The position numbers were made by a program, and so were the translations under genes. Shown in pieces: positions 27,932 to 36,427 of a stretch of DNA of 64,000 nt. Within the stretch, counting starts at the first letter, position 1. Each line of letters begins with the position of its first letter. The DNA is taken from positions 124,001 to 188,000 of the forward strand of contig DATEMU010000005.1 of the NCBI GenBank assembly GCA_035275405.1. The letters run 5' to 3'. The DNA comes from Phycisphaerae bacterium. Its GTDB lineage: Bacteria > Planctomycetota > Phycisphaerae > UBA1845 > UTPLA1. The notes below the pieces were generated by a model. The model ran no database searches. It saw nothing but the letters and a program-made list of their open reading frames with translations, and was not told where the DNA came from.

Positions 27932-28612
27932 ATGAAAGTAAGATACTCGGTATGTATTGCATCGCTGTTTCTCGTGCTCGCAAGCTGCTCAAATCGCGAC
28001 GCGACTCCGGAAGCGATACCGTCCACGATGCCAAAAGCCGATTTAGAGAATCGCGACAGCGCGACTCAATCGTTGGTCAACCCTGAGGCGAGCCCCAGTA
28101 CCGGGACTCCCGTCCTAATACTTCACGAAACGTTTGGAAACGCGAGGGGGTCTCAGACACAAGAATACGATCTTGCGTTCTGGCAGGACGGCTACGTGCT
28201 TCGCTGGAGATGTCGCGATTTTTCAGTTCTCAGCGTCGAATCGGCGGTGGCGAACAAAGGCATGATAGCCGAACTCATGGAGCGTGTCGAAACAGCGGGC
28301 TTTTTTGATCTCCAGGCCAAAATCTGGACGCCGCCTGATGCCGGATATTGGGAAATTGGCGCGCGCTATGGTGGCCGCATGAACTTCGTGGGATGGGACG
28401 AAGTCAAGAATCCCAATTATGGCGCGAACATACGGCCAACGGCCGAGTACAAGAAGCTGCAGCGAACTTGGAAGTCGATACGAAAAGCGATTCGTGACTC
28501 GTTGCCGATGGTTTGGACGCCGGTCGTTGATGACGCTGGCCTGAGAGGATTGAATCGAAGCGAGGTATTCCAGACCGCCTGGCTGCGCTTTGAGACCTGG
28601 AAGAATCGTTAG
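27932..28612 (+). CDS. Putative lipoprotein
   Basis: A 226-residue protein with a lipoprotein signal peptide: a basic start, core YSVCIASLFLVL, and lipobox LASC (Cys near residue 18). The mature part is rich in Trp and charged residues and has no recognised domain. It would be anchored in a membrane facing the periplasm. It is divergent from the dehydrogenase gene. In-frame extension upstream to 27860 is possible but lacks support. Confidence 0.65.
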   Translation: MKVRYSVCIASLFLVLASCSNRDATPEAIPSTMPKADLENRDSATQSLVNPEASPSTGTPVLILHETFGNARGSQTQEYDLAFWQDGYVLRWRCRDFSVLSVESAVANKGMIAELMERVETAGFFDLQAKIWTPPDAGYWEIGARYGGRMNFVGWDEVKNPNYGANIRPTAEYKKLQRTWKSIRKAIRDSLPMVWTPVVDDAGLRGLNRSEVFQTAWLRFETWKNR

Positions 28613-28715
28613 TCTTGCCGAACGAATGACGGCCGCTCTGGGGTTTCGCCTGCTCGTCGCAGATGCGCATGATCGCCACGGCGATTCTGCACGCGCCGCA
28701 GCGGGCCCCACAAAG

Positions 28716-29330
28716 TTAGTGTGATCGCGACAGGCGGCGAATTTGGCGATCGTGCAGCTTGGTGAGCATCACCATCGAGATCATGGCGCCGACGAAGGCC
28801 AGGGCCATGTCCCATTGGGCGTCCCACTGGTCGCCCTGGGTGCCGAGGAAGGCAGTCGAGCCGGAGCCGAAGGAGACGGCGGCGATCCATTCGATGAGTT
28901 CGTACAAAGCGGCCTGCGCCAGGCAAAAGCACGTTACCAGGAAAAACACCCATCCGCCGGACTTGAGCGGGGTGCGGCGGAGCAGGATCTCTCTCATGGG
29001 AATGGCCGGGCAGAAGCCCTGAGCGAAATGTCCCACGCGATCATAGTAATTTCGTTCCAAGCCATACCAATCTTTCAACCAGTTGAACGCGGGTACCTCG
29101 GAATAGGTGTAATGCCCGCCGATGAGCGTGCCAACGGCGACCACCCATAAGAGACAATAGGAAAGCGAGGTAAACGGGAATCTGCGATAGGTGAAAACGA
29201 GGATGGGTACGCCGATGAGGGCCGGCACCACTTCCAGCCACCACGTGAAGCGGTCGGCAGGGCCGATGCCCGACCACACGAACATGGCCGCGAAGGTGAG
29301 CAGCAGGATGCGGGGCAGCGTAAGCTTCAT
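28716..29330 (-). CDS. DUF2238 (YjdF-type) membrane protein
   Basis: A 204-residue protein with about six transmembrane helices. The segment ERNYYDRVGHFAQGFCPA is the hallmark of the DUF2238 family, and the later LGTQGDQWDAQWDM motif also belongs to it. The conserved His, Asp and Glu residues suggest metal binding in the membrane, but no function is proven. It is the tail of a leftward pair with the DUF3052 protein gene, 50 nt apart. Confidence 0.85.
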   Translation of the reverse strand: MKLTLPRILLLTFAAMFVWSGIGPADRFTWWLEVVPALIGVPILVFTYRRFPFTSLSYCLLWVVAVGTLIGGHYTYSEVPAFNWLKDWYGLERNYYDRVGHFAQGFCPAIPMREILLRRTPLKSGGWVFFLVTCFCLAQAALYELIEWIAAVSFGSGSTAFLGTQGDQWDAQWDMALAFVGAMISMVMLTKLHDRQIRRLSRSH

Positions 29331-29380
29331 CGAATTCGACTCATTCTCAATCGTCGATATTGCGCTGTGGACACGAATCT

Positions 29381-30169
29381 CTAACCGGGTTTTTTCTTCC
29401 GCCGAGCGAACTTCAGGCCGGACCAGGTGTCATCGATGGCGCAGATCTTGTAGTCCACGAGCCCGGCTTTGAGGCCCGTCGTGCGGACGATGGATTCGCT
29501 GAGGTCGGACGCGACGCCCGAGGTTTTCTTGGGCCAGACGATCCAGATCGCGCCGCCCTCCGCGATAGCCTTTTTCGCCGCCCCAATTCGACTCTCCAAC
29601 TCGTTGCGTTTCTTGACGAACCAGATGACGACGTCGGCGAGGCCGCGATCGCCGCGGCGGATGCGGGACGTGCCGTCCTTGGAGCGGATGAGGGCCTCGA
29701 ATCCCTTGGGCGCATGCAGCAGGATGACCGAGCGATCGCCGTCCACGCCGAGTTTTTTCGGCAGCGGAGTGCCCGAGTATCCGCTGGTACTCCGCGGCAC
29801 GACGAGCTTTTCCGGTTTTTCATCGATGGCCCGGCGGACCGCGGTCGCGACCCTGCTCCAGGTCGTATAGACGGCGTCGGGCAGATCCCCACGTACACGT
29901 GCGATCTTGTCGGGCGCGCCGTCGACAAAGACGAGCGGGACGCGGCGCGTGTTCTTCTGCTGGCGGAGTGCCATCGCGACGGCACGACCGTGTGACGGCA
30001 ATCGCGACAGGTCGATCACAAACGCCGCCGGTGGAGTGTCGCGCAGCGCGCGCATGGAGTCGCCATCCAGTACGGCGCAGGGCTTGACCCGATAACCTGC
30101 GCTGCGCAGGCGCGCGGCGCGCTCGGCCATCTCGCCCGTTTTCCAATGAATTAATACGGCCGTGCGCAT
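29381..30169 (-). CDS. Receiver-like domain fused to DUF3052
   Basis: A 262-residue two-domain protein. Residues 1-120 resemble a CheY-like receiver fold: it opens MRTAVLIHWKTGEMAERAAR, and VIDLSRLPSHGRAVAMALRQ sits where the phospho-acceptor and helix 3 would be. The usual Asp position reads IDLS. Residues 130-262 match the DUF3052 family (GYSGTPLPKKLG, GAIWIVWPKKTSGVASDL, ICAIDDTWSGLKF), whose function is unknown. The combination suggests a signalling-related role. Confidence 0.75.
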   Translation of the reverse strand: MRTAVLIHWKTGEMAERAARLRSAGYRVKPCAVLDGDSMRALRDTPPAAFVIDLSRLPSHGRAVAMALRQQKNTRRVPLVFVDGAPDKIARVRGDLPDAVYTTWSRVATAVRRAIDEKPEKLVVPRSTSGYSGTPLPKKLGVDGDRSVILLHAPKGFEALIRSKDGTSRIRRGDRGLADVVIWFVKKRNELESRIGAAKKAIAEGGAIWIVWPKKTSGVASDLSESIVRTTGLKAGLVDYKICAIDDTWSGLKFARRKKKPG

Positions 30170-30308
30170 AATTTCCCGCGTTGGATACGCGCCGACGCCA
30201 TATTACATCGAATTCAGTCCGGTTTCATCGTGAATACAGGATGGCCCGCAATACTTGTTATGTCGCGAATGCCGTGCTGCGGACGGCCGGCTCGCGGGGA
30301 GTACGACC

Positions 30309-30464
30309 ATGATTACCATCCTTTTGGTCATTCTGCTGATTATGGTGATCGGCTCGTTGCCGGTTTACCCCTACAGCCGCCAATGGGGTTACGCCCCCGG
30401 CGGGCTGGTCGGAACGATCCTGCTGGTATTGCTGATTTTCTATCTGTTGGGGTACCGATTCTGA
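30309..30464 (+). CDS. DUF3309 small membrane protein
   Basis: A 51-residue protein with two hydrophobic helices (ITILLVILLIMVIGSLP and GGLVGTILLVLLIFYLLG) around a SRQWGYAPGG turn. This is the compact DUF3309 pattern. The start ATG 30309 has GGGGAG 8 nt upstream; the frame stays open to 30255 but that extension is unlikely. Such peptides are common in soil proteobacteria and planctomycetes. Function unknown. Confidence 0.75.
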   Translation: MITILLVILLIMVIGSLPVYPYSRQWGYAPGGLVGTILLVLLIFYLLGYRF

Positions 30465-30535
30465 TCTTCGCGCGATCGGCGCCCCGGACATTGGTTCGGG
30501 GCGCCGATCCGCAACAGGATGAAAGGAGAAGGACG

Positions 30536-30961
30536 ATGAACGCGTTGCGATCCATCTTGGTGGTAGCGTGCGGCACAGCCCTTTTCGCGGCGGGCTGTGG
30601 ATACGAATCGAGCACTCGACGAACGGGTGAGACCACGGTGCATGGCGATGATGGCGAAAAACTGACCATCGCCCAGCCGAAGATCCAGGACATCACCCGG
30701 GGCGGCACGGAGACCGTGACGATCAATCTCCGGCGGGACAATTTCAGTGACCCCGTCAACGTGAGTATTTCCGATCTGCCTTCCGGCGTCGAGGCCGTGG
30801 ATGCGCCGCGCTCCACGAGCGGGGACGAGGTGGAGATCGTTCTGCGAGCGCGGGATGACGCGGACCTGGTGTCCAACCACGTCGTGCTCGTCTCGGCCGA
30901 AGGCCCCGACGGCATCCGCGCGACCGAATCCTTCCGGTTGACGGTGAAGGAGAAGGACTAA
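30536..30961 (+). CDS. Small lipoprotein, Ig-like domain (paralogue 1)
   Basis: A 141-residue lipoprotein: signal core ILVVACGTALFA and lipobox AAGC. The mature domain of ~115 residues has a beta-sandwich look, with the pattern GEKLTIAQPKIQDITRGGTE then VNVSISDLPSGV. It is a clear paralogue of the next gene: both have the order KLTxxxP, RGxTE, xFxxPVxVxxSDLPxGV and GPDGxxATExFxxTVxEK. AAGGAG precedes the ATG by 8 nt. Function unknown; it probably sits in an outer or cytoplasmic membrane. Confidence 0.75.
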   Translation: MNALRSILVVACGTALFAAGCGYESSTRRTGETTVHGDDGEKLTIAQPKIQDITRGGTETVTINLRRDNFSDPVNVSISDLPSGVEAVDAPRSTSGDEVEIVLRARDDADLVSNHVVLVSAEGPDGIRATESFRLTVKEKD

Positions 30962-31044
30962 CGGTGTGAGTCGGGCTCGCGTGTCGCGAGCGTCCCGGCG
31001 AGTGATGTGGTTCTCATACGGCATTAGGCCGTAGGGAGGTCATT

Positions 31045-31437
31045 ATGTTGAGAAACCTGGCATTGTGTTGCGTAAGCGTGTGTTTCCTGGCGGCGGGATG
31101 CGAGAAAACGACCGTCGAGGGTCCGGCCGGCAAGAAGCTGACGTTGGTCAAGCCGATGGATTCGAAGATCGTCCGGGGCAGCACGGAAAAAGTATCTGTC
31201 GTGGTGACGCGGCAGAACTTCGACGCGCCCGTGACGGTGCGCTTCAGCGACCTGCCCAATGGCGTGAAAGTCGCCGAGGGCGCTAATGAGATCGAAGGCA
31301 ACGAGCGCACGTTCGTGCTGACCGCGACGGACACCGCCGATCTGGTCAAGGAGCATACGGCCATGGTGACGGTGACCGGCCCGGATGGAATGAGCGCGAC
31401 GGAACAGTTCAAGATCACGGTTCAGGAAAAGAGCTAA
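31045..31437 (+). CDS. Small lipoprotein, Ig-like domain (paralogue 2)
   Basis: A 130-residue lipoprotein: signal core LCCVSVCFLAAGC with the lipobox Cys at the end. The mature domain is the same ~110-residue beta-sandwich-like module as the gene upstream, with matching landmarks such as RGSTEKVSVVVTRQNF and RFSDLPNGV. GGGAGG lies upstream of the ATG. The 83-nt gap to the first paralogue and shared direction suggest tandem duplication and co-expression. Confidence 0.75.
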   Translation: MLRNLALCCVSVCFLAAGCEKTTVEGPAGKKLTLVKPMDSKIVRGSTEKVSVVVTRQNFDAPVTVRFSDLPNGVKVAEGANEIEGNERTFVLTATDTADLVKEHTAMVTVTGPDGMSATEQFKITVQEKS

Positions 31438-31650
31438 CCCCTGACGCGCCGCCGCTTCGCCGCGAGTGGAAGATGACGGCGGCGATGCGGCGCGTCCAGG
31501 GTCCAACGGCTCACATAGCCGTCCGACTGGGGACCGCCGGGTGAACGCGAGTTTGCCTGTGCGGTCCCTGTGTTTTCGGCCAGATCTCGCCACGTGCCAT
31601 CGAAACGTCTCGCCTATAGAATGGGGCTTTGCTCATTCGGAGGAATCCCC

Positions 31651-32520
31651 ATGCCACGCATTGTCCGAGGCGGTCTGATTCAGGCGACGTTGTCCGAGCC
31701 GGGTACGGCGCCGATTGAGAAGATCAAGAAGTCGATGGTCGATAAGCACGTCGGCCTGATCGAACAGGCGGCGAAGAAGGGGGCGCAGGTCGTCTGCCTC
31801 CAGGAACTGTTCTACGGCCCCTACTTCTGCTGCGACCAGGACACCAAGTGGTACAGCCTCGTCGAAAAGATCCCCGAGGGGCCGACGGTCAAGCTGATGT
31901 GCGATCTGGCCAGGCGGCTCAAGATCGTACTCGTCGTCCCCATGTACGAGGAGGACCTGCCGGGCGTCTATTACAACTCCGCTGCGGTCATTGACGCCGA
32001 CGGCAAGTATCTCGGCAAGTATCGCAAGATGCACATCCCGCACGTCGCGCCGGGCTTCTGGGAGAAGTTTTTCTTCCGGCCGGGCAATCTCGGCTATCCC
32101 GTCTTCGACACGGCCGTCGGCAAGGTCGGCGTCTATATCTGTTATGACCGGCATTTTCCGGATGGGGCGCGGTGCCTGGGGCTGAACGGGGCGGAGATCG
32201 TCTTCAACCCGTCGGCGACGGTCGCGGGACTCTCCGAGTATCTGTGGAAGCTGGAACAGCCGGCGCACGCCGTGGCAAATCAGTATTACGTCGGTGCAAT
32301 TAATCGCCCCGGCGTCGAGGAACCGTGGCGGATCGGGGAGTTCTACGGTCAGAGTTACTTCTGCGACCCGCGCGGCCAGATCGTCGCACAGGGCAAGCGG
32401 TTGGAGGATGACATCGTGGTGGCGGATTTGAATCTCGACCTGATCCGCGAGGTGCGGAATACGTGGCAGTTCTTCCGCGATCGCCGACCGGAGAGTTATG
32501 GGGAGATTGTGAAGCTGTAG
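31651..32520 (+). CDS. Nitrilase-superfamily amidase, beta-ureidopropionase-like
   Basis: A 289-residue carbon-nitrogen hydrolase with the complete catalytic triad: Glu52 in LQELFYGPYF, Lys126 in YRKMHIP, and Cys164 in VYICYDRHFP. NGAEIVFNPSATVAGLSEYL and AINRPGVE match beta-ureidopropionases, which hydrolyse N-carbamoyl-beta-alanine to beta-alanine, ammonia and CO2 in pyrimidine degradation. N-carbamoylputrescine amidase is the nearest alternative. GGAGGAAT precedes the ATG. The mmsA gene 4 kb upstream could handle a later step, but no dihydropyrimidinase is present here. Confidence 0.9.
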   Translation: MPRIVRGGLIQATLSEPGTAPIEKIKKSMVDKHVGLIEQAAKKGAQVVCLQELFYGPYFCCDQDTKWYSLVEKIPEGPTVKLMCDLARRLKIVLVVPMYEEDLPGVYYNSAAVIDADGKYLGKYRKMHIPHVAPGFWEKFFFRPGNLGYPVFDTAVGKVGVYICYDRHFPDGARCLGLNGAEIVFNPSATVAGLSEYLWKLEQPAHAVANQYYVGAINRPGVEEPWRIGEFYGQSYFCDPRGQIVAQGKRLEDDIVVADLNLDLIREVRNTWQFFRDRRPESYGEIVKL

Positions 32521-32542
32521 ACCGAGTGCTAAGGTAGAGCAG

Positions 32543-32737
32543 ATGAAGGTCAGGGAGGTGCTAAAGATTCTACGGAAGGATGGCTGGGGCATCGACCGTA
32601 TTCGTGGAAGCCATCGGCAATTTCGGCACCCGACGAAAAAAGGAACGGTAACAGTTGCGGGTCATATGAACGAAGATATTAACCCCAAGACGCTGAAGAG
32701 CATCTGGCGCCAAGCCCAATTGGAGGAACGGCGATGA
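32543..32737 (+). CDS. hicA: HicA-type toxin (mRNA interferase)
   Basis: A 64-residue protein of the HicA family with a double-stranded-RNA-binding-like fold. The catalytic His24 lies in IRGSHRQFRHP, and the TVAGHMNEDINPKTLKSI segment completes the signature. HicA cleaves mRNA and stops growth unless bound by HicB. Toxin-first order and an ATGA overlap with the next gene are typical of HicAB modules. AAGG lies upstream of the ATG. Confidence 0.93.
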   Translation: MKVREVLKILRKDGWGIDRIRGSHRQFRHPTKKGTVTVAGHMNEDINPKTLKSIWRQAQLEERR

Positions 32738-32949
32738 AAAAATACACCGTCATCTATGAACGCGGAAAGCGTAACTGGTCGGCGTATCTCCCCGACCTTC
32801 CGGGCTGTGTCGCCACCGGCAAGACAAGGGCCATCGTTGAAAAACGAATCAAGGAGGCCGTGGCGTTACACATCGAGAGTATGCGGTTTCATGGAGAGCG
32901 TGTTCCCGCTCCCACGACCGAGGCCGGTACACTGCGACTGTCAGCATAG
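32734..32949 (+). CDS. hicB: HicB-type antitoxin
   Basis: A 71-residue HicB antitoxin: YTVIYERGKRNWSAYLPDLP then GCVATGKTRAIVEKRIKEAV, the N-terminal RNase H-like fold that neutralises HicA. It is short and lacks a separate DNA-binding domain at the C-terminus, so autoregulation may be weak or require other residues. It overlaps hicA by 4 nt (ATGA). Confidence 0.92.
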   Translation: MKKYTVIYERGKRNWSAYLPDLPGCVATGKTRAIVEKRIKEAVALHIESMRFHGERVPAPTTEAGTLRLSA

Positions 32950-32962
32950 CATTGCATTTTGG

Positions 32963-34071
32963 ATGTCACGCGTTTGCCATTACCTTTCCCTTTTCATTTC
33001 AATTTTGAGTTCGGCTGTTTCGCCGGCGTCAGGTCAGTGGCTTCAATTCGGCGGGCCGCGGCGCGACTTTAGGTGTGATTCCGTCGAACTCGCACTCGAA
33101 TGGCCCAAGGACGGGCCCAAGCGGATTTGGTCACGGGCCTTCGGCGACGGATATTCCGGCATCGTCGTCGACGGGGGAAGACTCATTTCCATGTACCGCG
33201 AAGGTGACGAGGAGTTCATCGTGTCCCTCGACACGGAGAGTGGCGACAAGATATGGGAATGCCGCTATACAGACCCGATCGACAAAGCCCAATTCGCGTC
33301 GCGTTACGGTTATGGCCCGCGTTCTACGCCGTTAATTGTTGGAACCCAAGTATATGCGGTCAGCTTCAACGGGCGACTTTCGTGCCTGGAAAAGAGTACC
33401 GGAGTTCTCAAATGGTCGGTCGAACTTGTGAAGCAATTCAAAGGCCAGCTACCGCGTTGGGGTTATGCGAACAGTCCGATCGCCCATGAAGAGACCATTA
33501 TCCTTCCCGTCGGGGGACCGGGCGCGGCCTTCGTCGCATTTGATCAAGCTACCGGCCGCACGCGTTGGAGGCGGCACGATTTCGAGAACAGCTACGGCTC
33601 GCCCATTCTCATCGACGTCGATGGGCAGGCTCAACTCGTTTGTCTGATGGCCAAAGAAGTTGTCGGCCTGAGCCCGAAGTCCGGAGACCTCCTCTGGCGC
33701 CACCACCACGAAGGGCAATGGCGGAACAATGTACCCAATCCGATCTGGGGAACGGACCAAACGCTTCTTGTGTCATCGGAGGGCGTGGCGGGAACACGCC
33801 TCCTTAAGATCGTGCAATCGACGTCAAGAGCGGGAACATTGTCTGGCAGACCCGCGACGTCGGCCGCGCGGGACTGCTTCGCGTAGGCGGGAAGTTGCTC
33901 ATGCTTGAAGAGTCGGGCCACTTACTCTTGGCGACGCCCGGAGAGAAGGGGCTCGCCCTTCATGCCCGCACGAAGTTGCTTGAGGAACCGGCGTGGACGA
34001 TTCCGACGCTTGTTGGCGGGCGGCTATTCTTGCGGGATCGCAAATCGATCATGGCGATCGAGTTGCCTTGA
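32963..34071 (+). pseudogene. Frameshifted PQQ-like beta-propeller secreted protein
   Basis: From ATG 32963 the frame encodes a signal peptide (core YLSLFISILSSAVSP) and WD-like PQQ_2 repeats (GYSGIVVDGGRLISMYREGD, ANSPIAHEETIILPVGG) up to about 33812. Then a single-base frameshift intervenes. The rest continues in the +1 frame (AIDVKSGNIVWQTRDVGRAG ... RKSIMAIELP) and ends at TGA 34069. The original frame ends early at 33886. It is either a recent null allele or a sequencing/assembly error. Intact, it would be a ~368-residue propeller of the outer-membrane/periplasmic type. Convergent with the MlaE gene. Confidence 0.8.
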
Positions 34072-34076
34072 GCCTA

Positions 34077-34943
34077 TCAAAGTCCAAAAGCATAAAGCAA
34101 ACTCGTCGCGATCACATCCGCCGTGATCAGGGCGACGATGCACTTCACAACCGTGTTCGTCGTCGCGCGGCCGACGCCTTCGGCGCCGCCGGAGACATTG
34201 AGGCCTTCGTAGCAGGCGATGATCGCGATAAGGAGGCCGAAGAGCGGGCCCTTGATGATGCCGGAGAGGAAGTCGCGCGGCAGGATCGCCACTTGCGTCG
34301 TCGTCAGGTACACGCCCGCGTCGATGTCGAGGATCTGCGTGCCCACGAGCATCCCGCCCGCCACGCCGACGATGTCCGCGATGACCGTGAGCATGGTGAG
34401 CATCAGCACGGTCGCAATAACGCGGGGCAGGACGAGAAAGCGGATGGGATTCAGCGCGCTGGCGCGAAGGGCCTTGATCTCCTCACCCTCGACCATGGTG
34501 CCGAGTTCGGCGGCGATGCTGGCGCCGGCAAAGCCGGAAAGGACGATTCCCGAGATGAGCGGCCCGAGTTCGCGGGCCATGGCGATCGCGACGATCGTGG
34601 CGATCTGCTGAATCTGGCCATACTTCTCCATCGTCGGGGCCATCTGCAGGGCGAGGATCATCCCGATGAAGAGTTGCACAAGGGCGACGATGGGGATGCT
34701 GCGGATGCCGACGCGGACCATCTGGGCGAGGACGTTGCGCCCGCCGAGGGGGACTTCGCGCTTGACGCCGGCGCGGAACAGCCAGGTCGCCGTATCGCCG
34801 AGGAGATAGCCGAGGCCCCCGATGAACTCCACGAGTCCGCGGGTTTTCTTGACCTGGTTCTGCGCGCCTTCGCCGACCACCTCGACGGCACGGACGAGAA
34901 CGTCCTGGACGGGGGTTGGGCTGGATGGGGGTGCGTCCGCCAT
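34077..34943 (-). CDS. MlaE/YrbE-family ABC transporter permease
   Basis: A 288-residue membrane protein of the MlaE family, the permease of phospholipid-trafficking ABC systems. It has five to six transmembrane helices. Signatures include VALVQLFIGMILALQMAP and MARELGPLISGIVLSGFAGA, with the conserved GELGT-like AAELGTMVEGEEIKAL loop. No ATPase (MlaF) or MCE (MlaD) gene is adjacent. TACAAT ends 7 nt before the ATG, so the mRNA is probably leaderless and the gene is transcribed separately from the upstream STAS gene. Confidence 0.92.
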   Translation of the reverse strand: MADAPPSSPTPVQDVLVRAVEVVGEGAQNQVKKTRGLVEFIGGLGYLLGDTATWLFRAGVKREVPLGGRNVLAQMVRVGIRSIPIVALVQLFIGMILALQMAPTMEKYGQIQQIATIVAIAMARELGPLISGIVLSGFAGASIAAELGTMVEGEEIKALRASALNPIRFLVLPRVIATVLMLTMLTVIADIVGVAGGMLVGTQILDIDAGVYLTTTQVAILPRDFLSGIIKGPLFGLLIAIIACYEGLNVSGGAEGVGRATTNTVVKCIVALITADVIATSLLYAFGL

Positions 34944-34950
34944 GGCGACG

Positions 34951-34956
34951 ATTGTA
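34951..34956 (-). promoter_or_regulatory. Candidate -10 element of the MlaE permease gene (leaderless spacing)
   Basis: TACAAT on the minus strand, ending 7 nt before the ATG at 34943; no Shine-Dalgarno is present and the -35 is weak. Confidence 0.4.
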
Positions 34957-35012
34957 ATGCGGAACGCGGGAATGGACAGGATTTGCGAGATCGTACGGAT
35001 CTGCGGGTGAGG

Positions 35013-35075
35013 CGGCAGGCCTCGGGGACTCGACCTGCCGTTACAAGTTCACGGCCTGCCTGCTGGCAGGCCGTG
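35013..35075. repeat. Two adjacent hairpins, second one of the CCGTGCCACCCC family
   Basis: The gap between STAS and MlaE holds CGGCAGG/CCTGCCG (35013-35040) and a perfect 11-bp stem CACGGCCTGCC-TGCT-GGCAGGCCGTG (35050-35075). The second is followed by CCACCCCG, as in the inverted repeat at 46345-46428. It may end the STAS transcript or be a dispersed REP-like element. Confidence 0.5.
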
Positions 35076-35083
35076 CCACCCCG

Positions 35084-35434
35084 CTACGCGCGGACGGCGT
35101 CCGCCTCGTTCTGGCAGATGATGAAAAACTTGTCGAGCTTGGTGATCTCGAAGACGCTGCGGACGCGGTCGGACAGGCCGAAGAAGATCATCTTGCCCTT
35201 GTAGCCGTTTACGCGGCGGAAGACCTCCACAAACGTGCCGATGCCCGAAGAGTCGATGTAAGGCACGGCGGAAAGATCGAGGACGAGCCGCTTGGGTCGG
35301 TCGCCGGCCACTTGCACCAGGGCCGCATGCAGCGCGGGGGATTGATGCAGATCGACATCGCCGGAGAGCGACACGACCGTCGCATCCTCCACCTTGCGAA
35401 CATCTTTAACGAGGCTGCTGTTGCTGTCGGCCAT
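35084..35434 (-). CDS. STAS-domain anti-sigma factor antagonist (SpoIIAA/RsbV-like)
   Basis: A 116-residue single-domain STAS protein. Unphosphorylated, such proteins bind an anti-sigma kinase and free its target. The phosphorylatable Ser is in DLSAVPYIDSSGIGTF (Ser62 in the DSSG motif). The C-terminus reads FFGLSDRVRSVFEITKLD. The start at ATG 35434 follows AGAGG; a frame-open ATG at 35458 is less likely. It lies about 100 nt downstream of the RsbW-like kinase gene, forming a partner-switch pair. No sigma factor or phosphatase gene is nearby. Confidence 0.92.
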   Translation of the reverse strand: MADSNSSLVKDVRKVEDATVVSLSGDVDLHQSPALHAALVQVAGDRPKRLVLDLSAVPYIDSSGIGTFVEVFRRVNGYKGKMIFFGLSDRVRSVFEITKLDKFFIICQNEADAVRA

Positions 35435-35533
35435 CGAAGAACCTCTTGCCGCTCCCATTGCCCTGCGGAACAGTCGTCTACGGTCTTTCTTCTACAACGA
35501 GTCCGCCTTTATGTTGCCACAAAATCCCGCGTG

Positions 35534-35989
35534 CTAATGGCCGGCCGCGGCGAGCGTGCCGGGGCCGATGTATTTGACCATCCGCAGGAGCATTCCGCCA
35601 TCCGGCGGACAACTGTAGTCGTACTCGTCCATCACCGACTGGATAATATGCACGCCGAGGCCGCCGGGGCGGATATCCGACAAATCACGGCTGCGAATCG
35701 TGCTCGGATCGACCTGCCGGCCCCGATCGCGCACTTGAACGGCGATTCCCGCCCGACCGTCCGACGACCGGACGGGCTCGAGCGTGATGGCGATGGGCTG
35801 ATTCGGATCGCCATCGTAGCCGTGCTTGATGACGTTGGCCAGGGCCTCGTCAATGGCCAGCATAAGCGCGTGGGCGTCGTTTTCGCCGAAGCCTTCCAGG
35901 CGAGCCATCTTCTCGACGGCACCGCGCACGATGGGCAGACTGCGGGCGTTGGACGTGATGTTCAGCTCGACGGTGCGGGATTCATCCAT
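35534..35989 (-). CDS. RsbW/SpoIIAB-like anti-sigma serine kinase
   Basis: A 151-residue GHKL-type ATPase of the HATPase_c_2 family. The N-box is LAIDEALANVIKHGYDG (Glu48, Asn52). The ATP-lid glycine motifs are VQVRDRGR (Asp88) and RPGGLGVHIIQSVMDE (GxGxxI). Such kinases phosphorylate the STAS antagonist and sequester a sigma factor or another regulator. It lies upstream of the STAS gene, in the usual partner-switch combination, with an HEAT lipoprotein gene ahead by 20 nt. Confidence 0.9.
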   Translation of the reverse strand: MDESRTVELNITSNARSLPIVRGAVEKMARLEGFGENDAHALMLAIDEALANVIKHGYDGDPNQPIAITLEPVRSSDGRAGIAVQVRDRGRQVDPSTIRSRDLSDIRPGGLGVHIIQSVMDEYDYSCPPDGGMLLRMVKYIGPGTLAAAGH

Positions 35990-36009
35990 GGAGTATTTAT
36001 CGGTAGGCG

Positions 36010-36420
36010 TTACGGTCGGGCGGCAATGCCCGTTTGATTCCCCAGGCTGTTGCCGCTGGATCGCGGCGCAGGAGGCTCCGTTGCCGCGGTGAACTCGCCT
36101 TTGCGTACGAAGTCGCGCCAGCGAACGATGGCGGCGGCGCGCTCGCGGCTCGGCTGGGAGTAGTCGTAGCCGAAGCGGCGGCCGGTGATTTTCTCCAGGG
36201 CGATGATGCTGAAGAAACGGACGCCGGCATCCTCGTCCTCCAGGCGATCGACCAACAGCGGGACGGCGCCGGCGTCCTTGGCTTCGCCTGCGGCCTTGAC
36301 GGCCATGATGCGCTCCGTGGCGTTGTCCGACGAGAGATTCGCGCGATAGGGGCGGCTACTGACGCAACCGCTCACGAGGCAGACCATTACAAGTCCTGCG
36401 ATTAGGGTCCTTCGCTCCAT
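36010..36420 (-). CDS. Lipoprotein with HEAT-like repeat
   Basis: A 136-residue protein with a lipoprotein signal peptide (core LIAGLVMVCLV, lipobox LVSGC). The mature part contains one to two HEAT-like helical hairpins: ATERIMAVKAAGEAKDAGAV then PLLVDRLEDEDAGVRFFSII. Proline- and Ser-rich C-terminus. It is the first gene of a leftward set with RsbW and STAS genes. A TTGCCG-17-TACGAT promoter ends 7 nt before its ATG. A link to the partner switch is an inference from position. Confidence 0.78.
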   Translation of the reverse strand: MERRTLIAGLVMVCLVSGCVSSRPYRANLSSDNATERIMAVKAAGEAKDAGAVPLLVDRLEDEDAGVRFFSIIALEKITGRRFGYDYSQPSRERAAAIVRWRDFVRKGEFTAATEPPAPRSSGNSLGNQTGIAARP

Positions 36421-36427
36421 GGGTGAG

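Noticed and set aside
31651-32520. A pyrimidine-degradation operon with mmsA
   Set aside because: The beta-ureidopropionase-like gene and mmsA lie 4 kb apart, on opposite strands, with unrelated genes between and no dihydropyrimidinase or dehydrogenase, so an operon is not supported.
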